A stretch of 64,000 nt of DNA, from contig NZ_JAOVZQ010000001.1 of assembly GCF_026619435.1 (NCBI RefSeq), forward strand, positions 3,479,501-3,543,500, in the 5' to 3' direction. This DNA comes from Hoeflea ulvae (lineage in GTDB: Bacteria; Pseudomonadota; Alphaproteobacteria; Rhizobiales; Rhizobiaceae). The translations under genes were made by a program, and so were the position numbers. Shown piece after piece: positions 16,533-24,964 of the stretch. Under the pieces are notes generated by a model. That model was not told the DNA's origin. It did no database searches and saw nothing but the letters and a program-made list of their open reading frames with translations. Position 1 is the stretch's first letter, and each line of letters starts with the position of its first letter.

Positions 16533-17633
16533 ATGGACCTCGCGCTGATTGCCGACCGTTTTGGTGACAAGTGGACATTGCTGATCGGCGGCGCCATCAT
16601 TGGTGCCCTGTTTGGCGCCTTTGCCCAGCAAAGCCGGTTCTGCCTGCGCGCTGCCGCGGTCGAGTTCTCCCGCGGCCGGGTCGGCGGCAAGATGGCGATC
16701 TGGCTGATCGTGTTTTCGACGGCAATCGCCGGAACGATGGCTCTCGCAGCCCAGGGCCTTTTCAGCGCCACCGAAACCCGCCAGCTGGCCTCGCCGCAAA
16801 GCCTCTCGGGTGCTGCCATCGGCGGCCTGCTGTTCGGCACCGGCATGGTGCTGGCCCGCGGCTGCTCGTCGCGACTGCTGGTGCTATCGGCCACCGGCAA
16901 TCTGCGCGCCCTGCTCTCCGGCCTCGTCTTCGCCGTTGTGGCGCAAGCGAGCCTGCACGGCTTTCTTTCGCCGGTGCGCGATGCGCTGGCGGCACCTCTG
17001 ACCACCCTGTCGATCGGGTCAAACGATCTTCTGGTGATGTCCGGCATTTCAGACCAGCTGGCCTTCACTCTGGTGGTCATCGGCCTTCTGGCCAGCCTAG
17101 CCTTGGCCGCATGGCGCAGGATCGGCATCTGGAAAACCGTCGCGGCCTTTGCCGTCGGCGCCTGCATTCCGCTGGCCTGGTGGTTTACCAGCGCCATGAC
17201 CGCCATTGCCTTCGAACCGGTGCAGCTCGAAGCGCTGAGCTTCACCGGTCCCTCGGCCAACACGCTGATGCTGTTTCTCTCGGAGCCCGGCTCGATGATC
17301 GATTTCGATGTCGGCCTCGTCCCCGGCGTCTTCATCGGCGCGTTTCTTGCAGCCTTGGCAACCGGTGAACTCGAGCTTCAAGGCTTTGAGGGCGGCGATT
17401 CCATGCGCCGTTATCTGGCCGGTGCGGCGCTGATGGGCTTTGGCGGCATGCTGGCCGGCGGCTGCGCGGTCGGTGCAGGTGTGACGGGAGCGAGCATCTT
17501 CGCGCTGACCGCCTGGGTAACATTGTTTGCGATCTGGATTGCTGCGGCGACAACCGATTGGGTGGTCGATCGCAAATGGCCCGCGCGAAAAGCCCCTGGC
17601 CTGGCTTCGCCCAGCCTTCAGCCGAGCGAATAG
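16533..17633 (+). CDS. Second SoxT-type YeeE/YedE permease
   Basis: 366-aa paralogue of the permease at 13936, with the same two-half organisation. Family cysteine motifs are FCLRAAAVEF, ARGCSSRLLVLSATGNLR and AGGCAVGAGVTGAS. The start at 16533 has an AGGAGA ribosome site, while upstream in-frame codons give no sensible protein. Both copies share the central PVQLEA segment but are well diverged, so this is not a recent duplication. It probably transports a sulfur compound such as thiosulfate or sulfite; the direction is uncertain. Confidence 0.82.
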   Translation: MDLALIADRFGDKWTLLIGGAIIGALFGAFAQQSRFCLRAAAVEFSRGRVGGKMAIWLIVFSTAIAGTMALAAQGLFSATETRQLASPQSLSGAAIGGLLFGTGMVLARGCSSRLLVLSATGNLRALLSGLVFAVVAQASLHGFLSPVRDALAAPLTTLSIGSNDLLVMSGISDQLAFTLVVIGLLASLALAAWRRIGIWKTVAAFAVGACIPLAWWFTSAMTAIAFEPVQLEALSFTGPSANTLMLFLSEPGSMIDFDVGLVPGVFIGAFLAALATGELELQGFEGGDSMRRYLAGAALMGFGGMLAGGCAVGAGVTGASIFALTAWVTLFAIWIAAATTDWVVDRKWPARKAPGLASPSLQPSE

Positions 17634-17923
17634 AAAAAGCCGCCAGCCAGGCGCTGTCCGTACATCCGGGACTCGCGTGATCCTGCCTGACGGCCCTTGT
17701 CTCAGCGCGCTCTTTGCGAGCGTCGTTGGCGATCCCCTCTGGATCCAGTTTTAACCATGCAGGAAGCGTGCCAGTTCGCGGCTTGCCTTGAAAACCCGTT
17801 CCCCACTGATATTGCGTCCAGCCCCCTGACAGGCTGCACCTGCAATGAGCAGCGCTCCATCACAATTGCAGCAATTGCCCAAAAGCTGAGCATTTGTCGC
17901 AAAGCCATATCCGTTGTCTGCTT
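17634..17923. other. Intergenic region, no gene seen
   Basis: About 290 bp between convergent soxT-like and urtE. I see no credible coding frame, RNA gene or strong terminator. Confidence 0.6.
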
Positions 17924-18619
17924 TCATACCGACACCGCCTCGCGCAAAAGCTCCTTGCTCAGGCTCTCGCGGTCACCGGCCAGCTTCACTTCGCCGCGCT
18001 CGATCACGCAGAACCGGTCGGCCAGGCCATAGGCAAATTCGAAATATTGCTCGACCAGCACGATCGCCATCTTGCCTTCATCACGCAGCAGCGCGATCAC
18101 CCGCCCGATCTGCTGGATGATATTGGGCTGGATGCCTTCGGTCGGCTCGTCCAGCAGCAACAGCTTGGGCCGCGTGATCAAGGCGCGGGCAATGGAAAGC
18201 TGCTGCTGCTGCCCGCCCGACAGATCGCCGCCGCGTCGGTTGCGCATGTCTTTGAGCACCGGAAACAGCTCGTAGATATGATCCGGGATCTTGTGCTCCG
18301 AGCGCGGCAGGCAGGCAAATCCGGTCTCGAGATTTTCCGTCACCGTCAGCAGCGGAAAGATGTCGCGCCCTTGCGGCACATAACCAACGCCTCTCGCTGC
18401 CAGTTGATGCGCCGGGATCCTGCCGATGGCCTGGCCATCCAGCGTATAGTCGCCGCCGGATCGGTGATGCACCCCGGAGATCGCTTTCAACAGGCTGGTC
18501 TTGCCCACCCCATTGGTGCCCATCACGCAGGTCACCTGGCCGACATCGGCCTCAAGCGAAATGCCCTTGAGGATTTGTGACTGGCCGTAATGCAGGGTCA
18601 GATTTTCAATGTTCAGCAT
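17924..18619 (-). CDS. urtE: Urea ABC transporter ATP-binding subunit UrtE
   Basis: Second ATPase of the branched-chain-type urea importer, 231 aa, the LivF-like size. Walker A is GTNGVGKTS, the signature is LSGGQQQQLSIARAL, and Walker B is LLLLDEPTEGIQPNII. The Glu-Gly-Ile-Gln stretch after Walker B is typical of UrtE. It is last in urtABCDE, 3 bp after urtD. Confidence 0.94.
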   Translation of the reverse strand: MLNIENLTLHYGQSQILKGISLEADVGQVTCVMGTNGVGKTSLLKAISGVHHRSGGDYTLDGQAIGRIPAHQLAARGVGYVPQGRDIFPLLTVTENLETGFACLPRSEHKIPDHIYELFPVLKDMRNRRGGDLSGGQQQQLSIARALITRPKLLLLDEPTEGIQPNIIQQIGRVIALLRDEGKMAIVLVEQYFEFAYGLADRFCVIERGEVKLAGDRESLSKELLREAVSV

Positions 18620-18622
18620 TGC

Positions 18623-19363
18623 TCAGCGCCCCAGATAGACATCAATGACCTCGGAATTGGCGGTGACGTGGTCGAGCGTCCCTTCCGCCAGCACCGAGCC
18701 CTCGTGCAGCACCGTCACCTTGCAGTCGAGACGGCGGACAAATTCCATGTCATGTTCGACCACCACCACGGCGCGCGTTTCCGCCGCCCGCCGCAAAAGA
18801 TCGGTGGTGTGCTCGCGTTCGCCCAGCGTCATGCCCGCCGCCGGTTCATCCACCAGCAGCAATTGCGGGTCCTGCGCCAGCAGCATGCCGATTTCGAGCC
18901 ATTGCTTCTGCCCGTGCGAAAGTTCGCCCGCGGTGCGATCGAGCTCCTCCGACAGGCCGATTTCGCGGGCCAGCTCGGACACCCGCTCACCGTCCCTGGT
19001 CGAGGATTTGTAGCGCAGCACCGCAAATGGCAACCGGTCATTGCTCAGCGCCATCGTCAGGTTGTCACGCACGCTTTGCGCCTCAAACACCGTCGGCCGC
19101 TGAAACTTGCGCCCCACCCCGGCGCGCGCAATCTGGCTTTCCGACAGCCGCAGCAGATCGAGCTGCGGCTCGCCGAAGCGCACCCGGCCCTCGTCGGGCC
19201 TGGTCTTGCCGGTGACAATGTCCATGAAGGTGGTCTTGCCGGCGCCATTTGGTCCGATGATGGCGCGCAATTCCTGCCCGCCGATCTCGAAGGAGAGATT
19301 GTTGATTGCCTTGAAGCCGTCAAACGACACCGAAATCGAGGTCACTTCCAGTAGCGCGCTCAC
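18623..19363 (-). CDS. urtD: Urea ABC transporter ATP-binding subunit UrtD
   Basis: First ATPase of the urea importer, 246 aa, the LivG-like size. I place the start at a GTG (19363) overlapping the urtC stop by 4 bp; no ATG is suitable, and the frame further upstream runs through urtC antiparallel to its codons. Walker A is GPNGAGKTT, the signature is LSHGQKQWLEIGMLLA (typical of UrtD), and Walker B is LLLVDEPAAGMT. Confidence 0.93.
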   Translation of the reverse strand: MSALLEVTSISVSFDGFKAINNLSFEIGGQELRAIIGPNGAGKTTFMDIVTGKTRPDEGRVRFGEPQLDLLRLSESQIARAGVGRKFQRPTVFEAQSVRDNLTMALSNDRLPFAVLRYKSSTRDGERVSELAREIGLSEELDRTAGELSHGQKQWLEIGMLLAQDPQLLLVDEPAAGMTLGEREHTTDLLRRAAETRAVVVVEHDMEFVRRLDCKVTVLHEGSVLAEGTLDHVTANSEVIDVYLGR

Positions 19364-20532
19364 GATGCAGCATCCTTTCTGACCAGCCGGTCGAACAATC
19401 CGCCAATGCCCTTGGGCGCATAGAGCGTCACCAGCACGAAGCCGAGGCCGAGCAGCACCTGCCACCAGTCGACCCAGTCGACGGTGTAGAAGCCGAGCGG
19501 AATGCTCGGCGCCTGCCCACCGGTGAACCAGGACGACAGCAATGACACGGTGGCAGCCCCGATGACCGCGCCGTAAAGCCGTCCGCGCCCGCCGATCGCC
19601 ACCCACACCGCCAGATAGATCGAGGCAATCGGCGCGATTTCCGCCGGATTGATGATGCCTGCCTGCGGGTAGTACAGCGCGCCTGCGATGGCCGCGATCA
19701 CTGCCGTCAGGGTGAACACCACCAGCTTGTAGGTCTCCACCGGATAGCCCATGAAGCGGATGCGCGCCTCGTCATCGCGGATGGCGCGGATGACATTGCC
19801 GAATTTGCCCGAAACCACCCAGGCAGCAATCAGATAGCCCCCGCCCAGCGCAAAGGCCGAGGCCAGGAAAAACCAGACCGAAACGACGGATTGCGGCACA
19901 TCCGTGAGGCCCGGAATGTTCTGCAGTCCCGACAGGCCATTGTTGCCGCGCAACCCGCTGTCGTTCTGGAACAGATAAAGCGACAGCGCCAGGGTCATCG
20001 CCTGCGTCAGGATAGAGAGATAGACCCCGGTGACGCGGCTGCGGAACGCCAGCCAGCCAAACACCAGCGCCAGCAGTCCCGGCACCAGCACCACCAGCGC
20101 GAGTTGCGCAAACAGGCTGTCGGCGAAATACCAGATCACCGGAATCTCGGCGCCGCCGACGACACCGAAGATCTGCGTGCCGATGCCTTCGCGGATTTCC
20201 TCGGCCGTCGCCGGCAGTTCACCGCCGGCGAGCGAGGCTATGACGATGTCCTTGGTGCGCTCATACATCAGCCACATGCCGATCATATAGCCGCCGAGGC
20301 CGAAGAAGGCGAAGTGACCCAGCGACAGGATCCCGCAATAACCCCAGACCAGGTCCATGGCGATGGCGATCAGGCACAGGCACAGCGTCTTGCCGAGAAT
20401 CTTGATCAGGCTGGTCGAGACCAGACCCACGCCAAGTCCTTCGGACAGAACCACCATGACGACCGTAAAGACCGCGAGCAGCGCGATGAAGATCAACACA
20501 GAAGGCTGCCGGGCGAAAAGAGAACGCTGCAT
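19360..20532 (-). CDS. urtC: Urea ABC transporter permease UrtC
   Basis: LivM-type membrane subunit, 390 aa, with about nine hydrophobic helices. The conserved WGYCGILSLGHFAFFGLGGY segment and the C-terminal LYAPKGIGGLFDRL are family features. It starts 3 bp after the urtB stop and overlaps urtD. Confidence 0.94.
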   Translation of the reverse strand: MQRSLFARQPSVLIFIALLAVFTVVMVVLSEGLGVGLVSTSLIKILGKTLCLCLIAIAMDLVWGYCGILSLGHFAFFGLGGYMIGMWLMYERTKDIVIASLAGGELPATAEEIREGIGTQIFGVVGGAEIPVIWYFADSLFAQLALVVLVPGLLALVFGWLAFRSRVTGVYLSILTQAMTLALSLYLFQNDSGLRGNNGLSGLQNIPGLTDVPQSVVSVWFFLASAFALGGGYLIAAWVVSGKFGNVIRAIRDDEARIRFMGYPVETYKLVVFTLTAVIAAIAGALYYPQAGIINPAEIAPIASIYLAVWVAIGGRGRLYGAVIGAATVSLLSSWFTGGQAPSIPLGFYTVDWVDWWQVLLGLGFVLVTLYAPKGIGGLFDRLVRKDAAS

Positions 20533-20535
20533 GCT

Positions 20536-22485
20536 CTAATCCCCCGCCGCCCGGCCCTTGAGCGCAATGATGCCCTTGGGTCTGAACTGGATGAAAATGA
20601 TGATGAAGATGATCATGTAGGTCTGCGCGGCCAGCGTGTTGGACGGATTGAAGAACTCGATCACCTTCTGCAGCGAGCCGATCATTCCCGCTCCCGCCAG
20701 CGTGCCCGAGATATTGCCGACGCCGCCGACCACCACGGTCATGAAACTTTGCACGATATAGCCCGAGCCGAGTTCCGAGGTGACCTTGGCAAACAGCCCG
20801 ATGGCGACGCCTGCGATCCCGGCAATGCCGGAGCCGAGGCCAAAGGTCAGCATGTTGATGCGGTCCGGATTGATCCCCATCGACGAGGCCATGCGCGGAT
20901 TCTGCGTCACCGCCCTCACCTCGAGCCCGAGCCGGGTACGATTGAGGATGAACAGCAGCAAGCCGAGAAAGGCGAGCGCCAGGACGAAGATGGCGATGCG
21001 GATATAGCTGATCGAGACCACGTCGTTGAGCACCCAGGCGCCATCGAGCCAGGACGGCGAGGTCAGCGGCCGCGCCTGCGTGCCAAAAATGTTCTTGGCG
21101 ATCTGCTGCAGCGCGATCGAGATGCCGAAAGTGGCCAGCAGGGTTTCCAGCGGCCGGTGCGCCAGGTGCCGGATCACCAGCCGTTCGAGCGCCACGCCGG
21201 CCAGAAACGCCACCGCGAAGGCCAAAGGCAGGGCGACGATGATCGACACGGTGTAATCGGGGATGATCTGCTGGACGACATAGCCGGTATAGGCGCCGAT
21301 CATGATGAACTCGCCATGCGCCATGTTGATCACGCCCATGACGCCAAAGGTGATGGCAAGCCCGATTGCCGCGAGAAAATAGATCGATGCCAGCGACAGG
21401 CCATCCATGGCCAGATCGACAAACTGGTAAAACCCAACCGTGCCGCTGATATCGGCCAGCGTCTCGCGCGCGGCCGTCGTCAGCACCGGATCGGGTTCGG
21501 TGTAGATTTCCGCAAACACATGGTCGGCCACGGCGGCGCGCTGTTCCTGCCGGCTCACCAGAGGCGGCACCGTGCCATCGGCAGCAAGCGCCAGATAGGC
21601 CCGGTCGCGCGCCTCCTGGGTCGTCAGCTCGCTCACCGGCACACCGCCGACTGTGCCGTCCTCGATATGGGCAATCAGCGCCTGCTTGCGCGCTTCCAGC
21701 GGAACGATGGCGCGCGCCTTGCCGGCGTCGACCAGCAATTGATAGGCAACATCCATATCGATGTCGCTGCCGGGCGTCAGCACTCTGGCGACATTGACAC
21801 CTTCGGGTGCCGCGTCGAAGACGGCCACATTGCTGGCCAGCAGCGGATTGAGCGCCGCGCGGGCATCGACACCGGGGTCTCCGGCAAAACTCGTGATCGC
21901 GGCGACGCGGGTGGCCTGGTCGCTGCCGAACTTGATGGTCAGGAGCCGCTGCAGCCGTTCCTTGCGAGCCTTGATGGCCGGCACGGTCTCGGCTTCGATC
22001 GCCGCCCTGAGAATGCTCAGGTGAGACTGGTTGGCGTCGCGCTCAAGCGCGGTCAGCGCCTGCAGGCGGCGTTCCGGATCCGGATCTGACAGCTGGAATT
22101 GGACCAGGGCAGCGGCAATGACGCCGCGCACGCCGCTGTTCGGTTTGAGATTCTTGATCTCGGTCTTCTCAGCCAGCCCGGCTTCGGCGCCGCTGTCGAC
22201 ATCGATCAGCATCATCTGGCCGTCCTCGGCCTCGCGGACAAAGAAGAACCGACCGTCAGCCTCGCGCTGCCAAAGTTCCTTCTCGCGCCATTTCTCCAAA
22301 AACACCGCCACGCTGGGCAACTGGCTGTCGACCAGCTCTTCGAGCACCGGACTGATGGTGGTCCGGGACGGCTTTTCGATCTTGGCGCGGTGAATTTCGA
22401 GAAGCGCATTGAGACCGCTCTCCTGCGCATGGGCAGGCGCGAGCGCAACCAGCGCGAACAGGACGGCAAACAGAATGCGGTGCAT
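20536..22485 (-). CDS. urtB: Urea ABC transporter permease UrtB
   Basis: LivH-type permease with the long N-terminal periplasmic region that marks UrtB. The 649-aa product has a signal-like start (MHRILFAVLFALVALAPAHA), then a helical repeat-like region of about 330 residues, then the permease domain beginning near MDGLSLASIYFLAAIGL. That domain has the VINMAHGEFIMIGAYTGY motif. The ATG at 22485 is preferred over an in-frame TTG at 22494, although neither has a strong ribosome site. Confidence 0.92.
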   Translation of the reverse strand: MHRILFAVLFALVALAPAHAQESGLNALLEIHRAKIEKPSRTTISPVLEELVDSQLPSVAVFLEKWREKELWQREADGRFFFVREAEDGQMMLIDVDSGAEAGLAEKTEIKNLKPNSGVRGVIAAALVQFQLSDPDPERRLQALTALERDANQSHLSILRAAIEAETVPAIKARKERLQRLLTIKFGSDQATRVAAITSFAGDPGVDARAALNPLLASNVAVFDAAPEGVNVARVLTPGSDIDMDVAYQLLVDAGKARAIVPLEARKQALIAHIEDGTVGGVPVSELTTQEARDRAYLALAADGTVPPLVSRQEQRAAVADHVFAEIYTEPDPVLTTAARETLADISGTVGFYQFVDLAMDGLSLASIYFLAAIGLAITFGVMGVINMAHGEFIMIGAYTGYVVQQIIPDYTVSIIVALPLAFAVAFLAGVALERLVIRHLAHRPLETLLATFGISIALQQIAKNIFGTQARPLTSPSWLDGAWVLNDVVSISYIRIAIFVLALAFLGLLLFILNRTRLGLEVRAVTQNPRMASSMGINPDRINMLTFGLGSGIAGIAGVAIGLFAKVTSELGSGYIVQSFMTVVVGGVGNISGTLAGAGMIGSLQKVIEFFNPSNTLAAQTYMIIFIIIFIQFRPKGIIALKGRAAGD

Positions 22486-22548
22486 GGAAATCAAAACCGG
22501 TTAAAAAGGTGGAAGGGGGCCACAGGGACCCCCTTCCCGCGTCAGGGA

Positions 22549-23841
22549 TCAGTAGTTGGAATTGAGCTGCACGCAGGTCTTGGTGTCGGTGTTGTACATG
22601 CCGCACTCAAGATCTTTCCAGTCCGATTCCAGCACCGCGGATTCCGGCAGGAAATCGGTCCAGGCGTCACCGGCAACCGGCTCGGTCTGGCTGATGATGT
22701 CGAACTGGCCGTCGGACTGGATTTCGCCGATCAGCACCGGCTTGGTCAGGTGATGATTGGTCAGCATTTCGGCTTCCGACCCGGTCAGGTTCGGGAATTT
22801 CTGTCCGTACATGGCGGTGCGAACTGCATCGACATCGGTGGTACCGGCGGCTTCCACCGCGTTAACCCACATGTTGAAACCGATATAATGGGCTTCCATC
22901 GGGTCGTTGGTAACCCGGTCTTCTCCAGCATAGGCTTTCCATTCCTTGATGAATTCGGCGTTGACCGGAGCATCGGCCGACTGGAAGTAGTTCCACGCAG
23001 CGAGGTGGCCGACCAGGTTGGTGGTGTCGAGACCGGAAAGCTCTTCTTCGCCGACCGAGAAGGCCACGACAGGAATGTCGTCAGCCGAGATGCCGGCAGC
23101 GGCGAGTTCCTTGTAGAAGCCGATATTGGCGTCGCCATTGATGGTCGAAATCACGCCCACCTTCTTGCCGTCGGCGCCGAGCGCAACCACGTCCGCCACG
23201 ATCTTGGACCAGTCGGAATGACCGAACGGCGTGTAGTTGACGAAAATGTCCTCAGCCGCGATGCCCTTGTCCTTGAGATACTGCTCGAGAATCTTGTTGG
23301 TCGTGCGCGGGTAGACATAGTCGGTGCCCAGCAGCGCAAACTTCTCGACGCCGAGTTCTTCAAGGAAATAGTCGGTTGCCGGAATCGCCTGCTGGTTTGG
23401 AGCAGCACCGGTGTAAAACACGTTCTTCGAGGATTCTTCGCCCTCGTATTGAACCGGGTAGAACAGCAGACCGTTGAGCTCTTCAATCACCGGCAGAACC
23501 GACTTGCGGCTCACCGAGGTCCAGCAGCCGAACATCACGTCGACATTCTGCACGGTCATCAGTTCGCGGGCTTTTTCCGCAAACAGCGGCCAGTCCGAGG
23601 CCGGGTCGACCACGACGGCTTCAAGCTGCTTGCCGAGCACGCCGCCCTTGGCGTTCTGCTGTTCGATCAGCATCAGCATGGTGTCTTTCAGTGTTGTTTC
23701 CGAAATCGCCATGGTGCCTGAAAGCGAGTGCAACACACCGATCTTGATGGTGTCGTCTGCGGCCAATGCCGAATGGGTCAAAATGGTTGAAGTAAGAAAT
23801 GCCGCCGCCCCTGCGATCCGCAATTTGGTGGTAAATGTCAT
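22549..23841 (-). CDS. urtA: Periplasmic urea-binding protein UrtA
   Basis: Receptor of the urea importer, 430 aa. I place the start at 23841 (MTFTTKLRIAGAAAFL), with a GGAGG site and a signal peptide ending ALA-ADDTIKIG. The UrtA hallmarks GVLHSLSGTMAISE and MFGCWTSVSRKSVLPV are present. It leads urtABCDE and lies just behind a sigma-54 promoter. No urease genes follow in this window. Confidence 0.95.
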   Translation of the reverse strand: MTFTTKLRIAGAAAFLTSTILTHSALAADDTIKIGVLHSLSGTMAISETTLKDTMLMLIEQQNAKGGVLGKQLEAVVVDPASDWPLFAEKARELMTVQNVDVMFGCWTSVSRKSVLPVIEELNGLLFYPVQYEGEESSKNVFYTGAAPNQQAIPATDYFLEELGVEKFALLGTDYVYPRTTNKILEQYLKDKGIAAEDIFVNYTPFGHSDWSKIVADVVALGADGKKVGVISTINGDANIGFYKELAAAGISADDIPVVAFSVGEEELSGLDTTNLVGHLAAWNYFQSADAPVNAEFIKEWKAYAGEDRVTNDPMEAHYIGFNMWVNAVEAAGTTDVDAVRTAMYGQKFPNLTGSEAEMLTNHHLTKPVLIGEIQSDGQFDIISQTEPVAGDAWTDFLPESAVLESDWKDLECGMYNTDTKTCVQLNSNY

Positions 23842-24230
23842 GTCAGCCTCCGTGCTGTTCGTGTCCACGGAGCGGTGCAATGCAAGTGCCTTGCCAGTTG
23901 GAATTTTTACCGGATCTTAAGGGATTGCGAGGGCTCCCCATCCCGCGCGTCGTGTCCAGGCACACAACTCCTCCATGTTTTCGCCCAATTTATAAGCAAT
24001 GGTGAATTATTAGGCGTGAACCGCATGCAGAAACCCTTCCGGGCTGGCGTGGTGAGCGGAAGCATTGCTGCCCGGCAGCCAAGTCACCGCCAAAAACTTA
24101 TCCCCAGCACACGCTTGCATACGCGTCTCTTTTCGCCTCTTATGGGTTTTACAGACGCCAATTCTTATGTCCTCGGTTGATGTCGCATGACTGTGCCAGA
24201 GACCGGCAATCTAGGAGCACCGTCGCGCAC
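23842..24230. other. Divergent intergenic region urtA / protease
   Basis: 389 bp without a convincing gene, holding the urtA promoter on the minus strand and presumably the promoter of the transglutaminase-like protease on the plus strand. I did not find a clear NtrC-type TGCACC/GGTGCA dyad. Confidence 0.6.
23881..23897 (-). promoter_or_regulatory. Sigma-54 (-24/-12) promoter of urtABCDE
   Basis: On the minus strand the sequence reads CTGGCAAGGCACTTGCA. GG and GC elements are exactly 10 bp apart, with one mismatch to TGGCACG-N4-TTGC. Transcription would start near 23870, about 30 nt before the urtA ATG. This fits nitrogen (NtrC) control of urea uptake. Confidence 0.75.
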
Positions 24231-24800
24231 ATGACTGTACCTTTTTTCTTGCTCGCCACCGTCGCGGCACTGTTTTCCTTGCTGACACCATGCCTGGCAT
24301 CGACCTGGCTCAAGACCGGCAAGGAAACGTCCCGGCCCTATGGCCATGTCGAATATTGTTCGCGCAATGCATCCGACTGCCGCAATCGCTCCACCAGTTC
24401 CAACCTGCCATCGGCCCGCATGGGCGTACTGAGCAGCGTCAATGTCGCGGTGAACCGGGCCATCAAGCCGACATCGGACAAGACCGCTTTCGGCCGCAGG
24501 GAATTCTGGACGGAAAAGGCCCGCTCCGGTGATTGCGAGGATTTCGCACTCGCCAAGCGCTCGAGACTGCTGCGCCGCGGCTACAATTCCTCGCAATTGC
24601 TGCTAACCATGGGCTACACCGGCAGCGAAGCCCATACCGTGCTTGTGGTCAGGACCCGCGATGGCGATTATGTGCTCGACAATCTCAATGACGAGGTGAC
24701 CCCGGTCCAGTCGGCGCGGATGAGCTTCCGCAAGATCCAGTCGCCCGATCATGGCGGCCGCTGGCTGAAAGTCACCGGCAAGACCGGCAAGAAGCCCTGA
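24231..24800 (+). CDS. Periplasmic transglutaminase-like cysteine protease (BTLCP, C93)
   Basis: 189-aa exported protein of the bacterial transglutaminase-like cysteine proteinase family. Signal peptide MTVPFFLLATVAALFSLLTPCLA. The catalytic triad is visible as Cys in SGDCEDFALAKR, His in SEAHTVLVVRT and Asp in DYVLDNL. Cysteines in VEYCSRNASDC may form a disulfide. Family members with partners (LapG) cleave surface adhesins; alphaproteobacterial ones are often orphans, and no adhesin or LapD is adjacent. A clear paralogue lies at 38838-39434. Confidence 0.85.
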   Translation: MTVPFFLLATVAALFSLLTPCLASTWLKTGKETSRPYGHVEYCSRNASDCRNRSTSSNLPSARMGVLSSVNVAVNRAIKPTSDKTAFGRREFWTEKARSGDCEDFALAKRSRLLRRGYNSSQLLLTMGYTGSEAHTVLVVRTRDGDYVLDNLNDEVTPVQSARMSFRKIQSPDHGGRWLKVTGKTGKKP

Positions 24801-24964
24801 TACAGACCACCGCCGCGCCGGTTTAAAACGACCGCCAGACACAGGACCTCCCGGCGCCAAAGCTCGGGAAAGATCGCGAAAATTGCATGGTGACACCCAT
24901 CAGCTGTGCTATGCCTGCATCCTCATTCGCTTGAACGGCCAGGACAAAGCCCGAGGAGCCGCCG

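Noticed and set aside
19891..22089. Long plus-strand open frame (over 700 codons)
   Set aside because: Antisense to urtC and urtB; the protein is rich in His, Arg, Gln and Asp with no domain, the typical antisense product of GC-rich codon bias.
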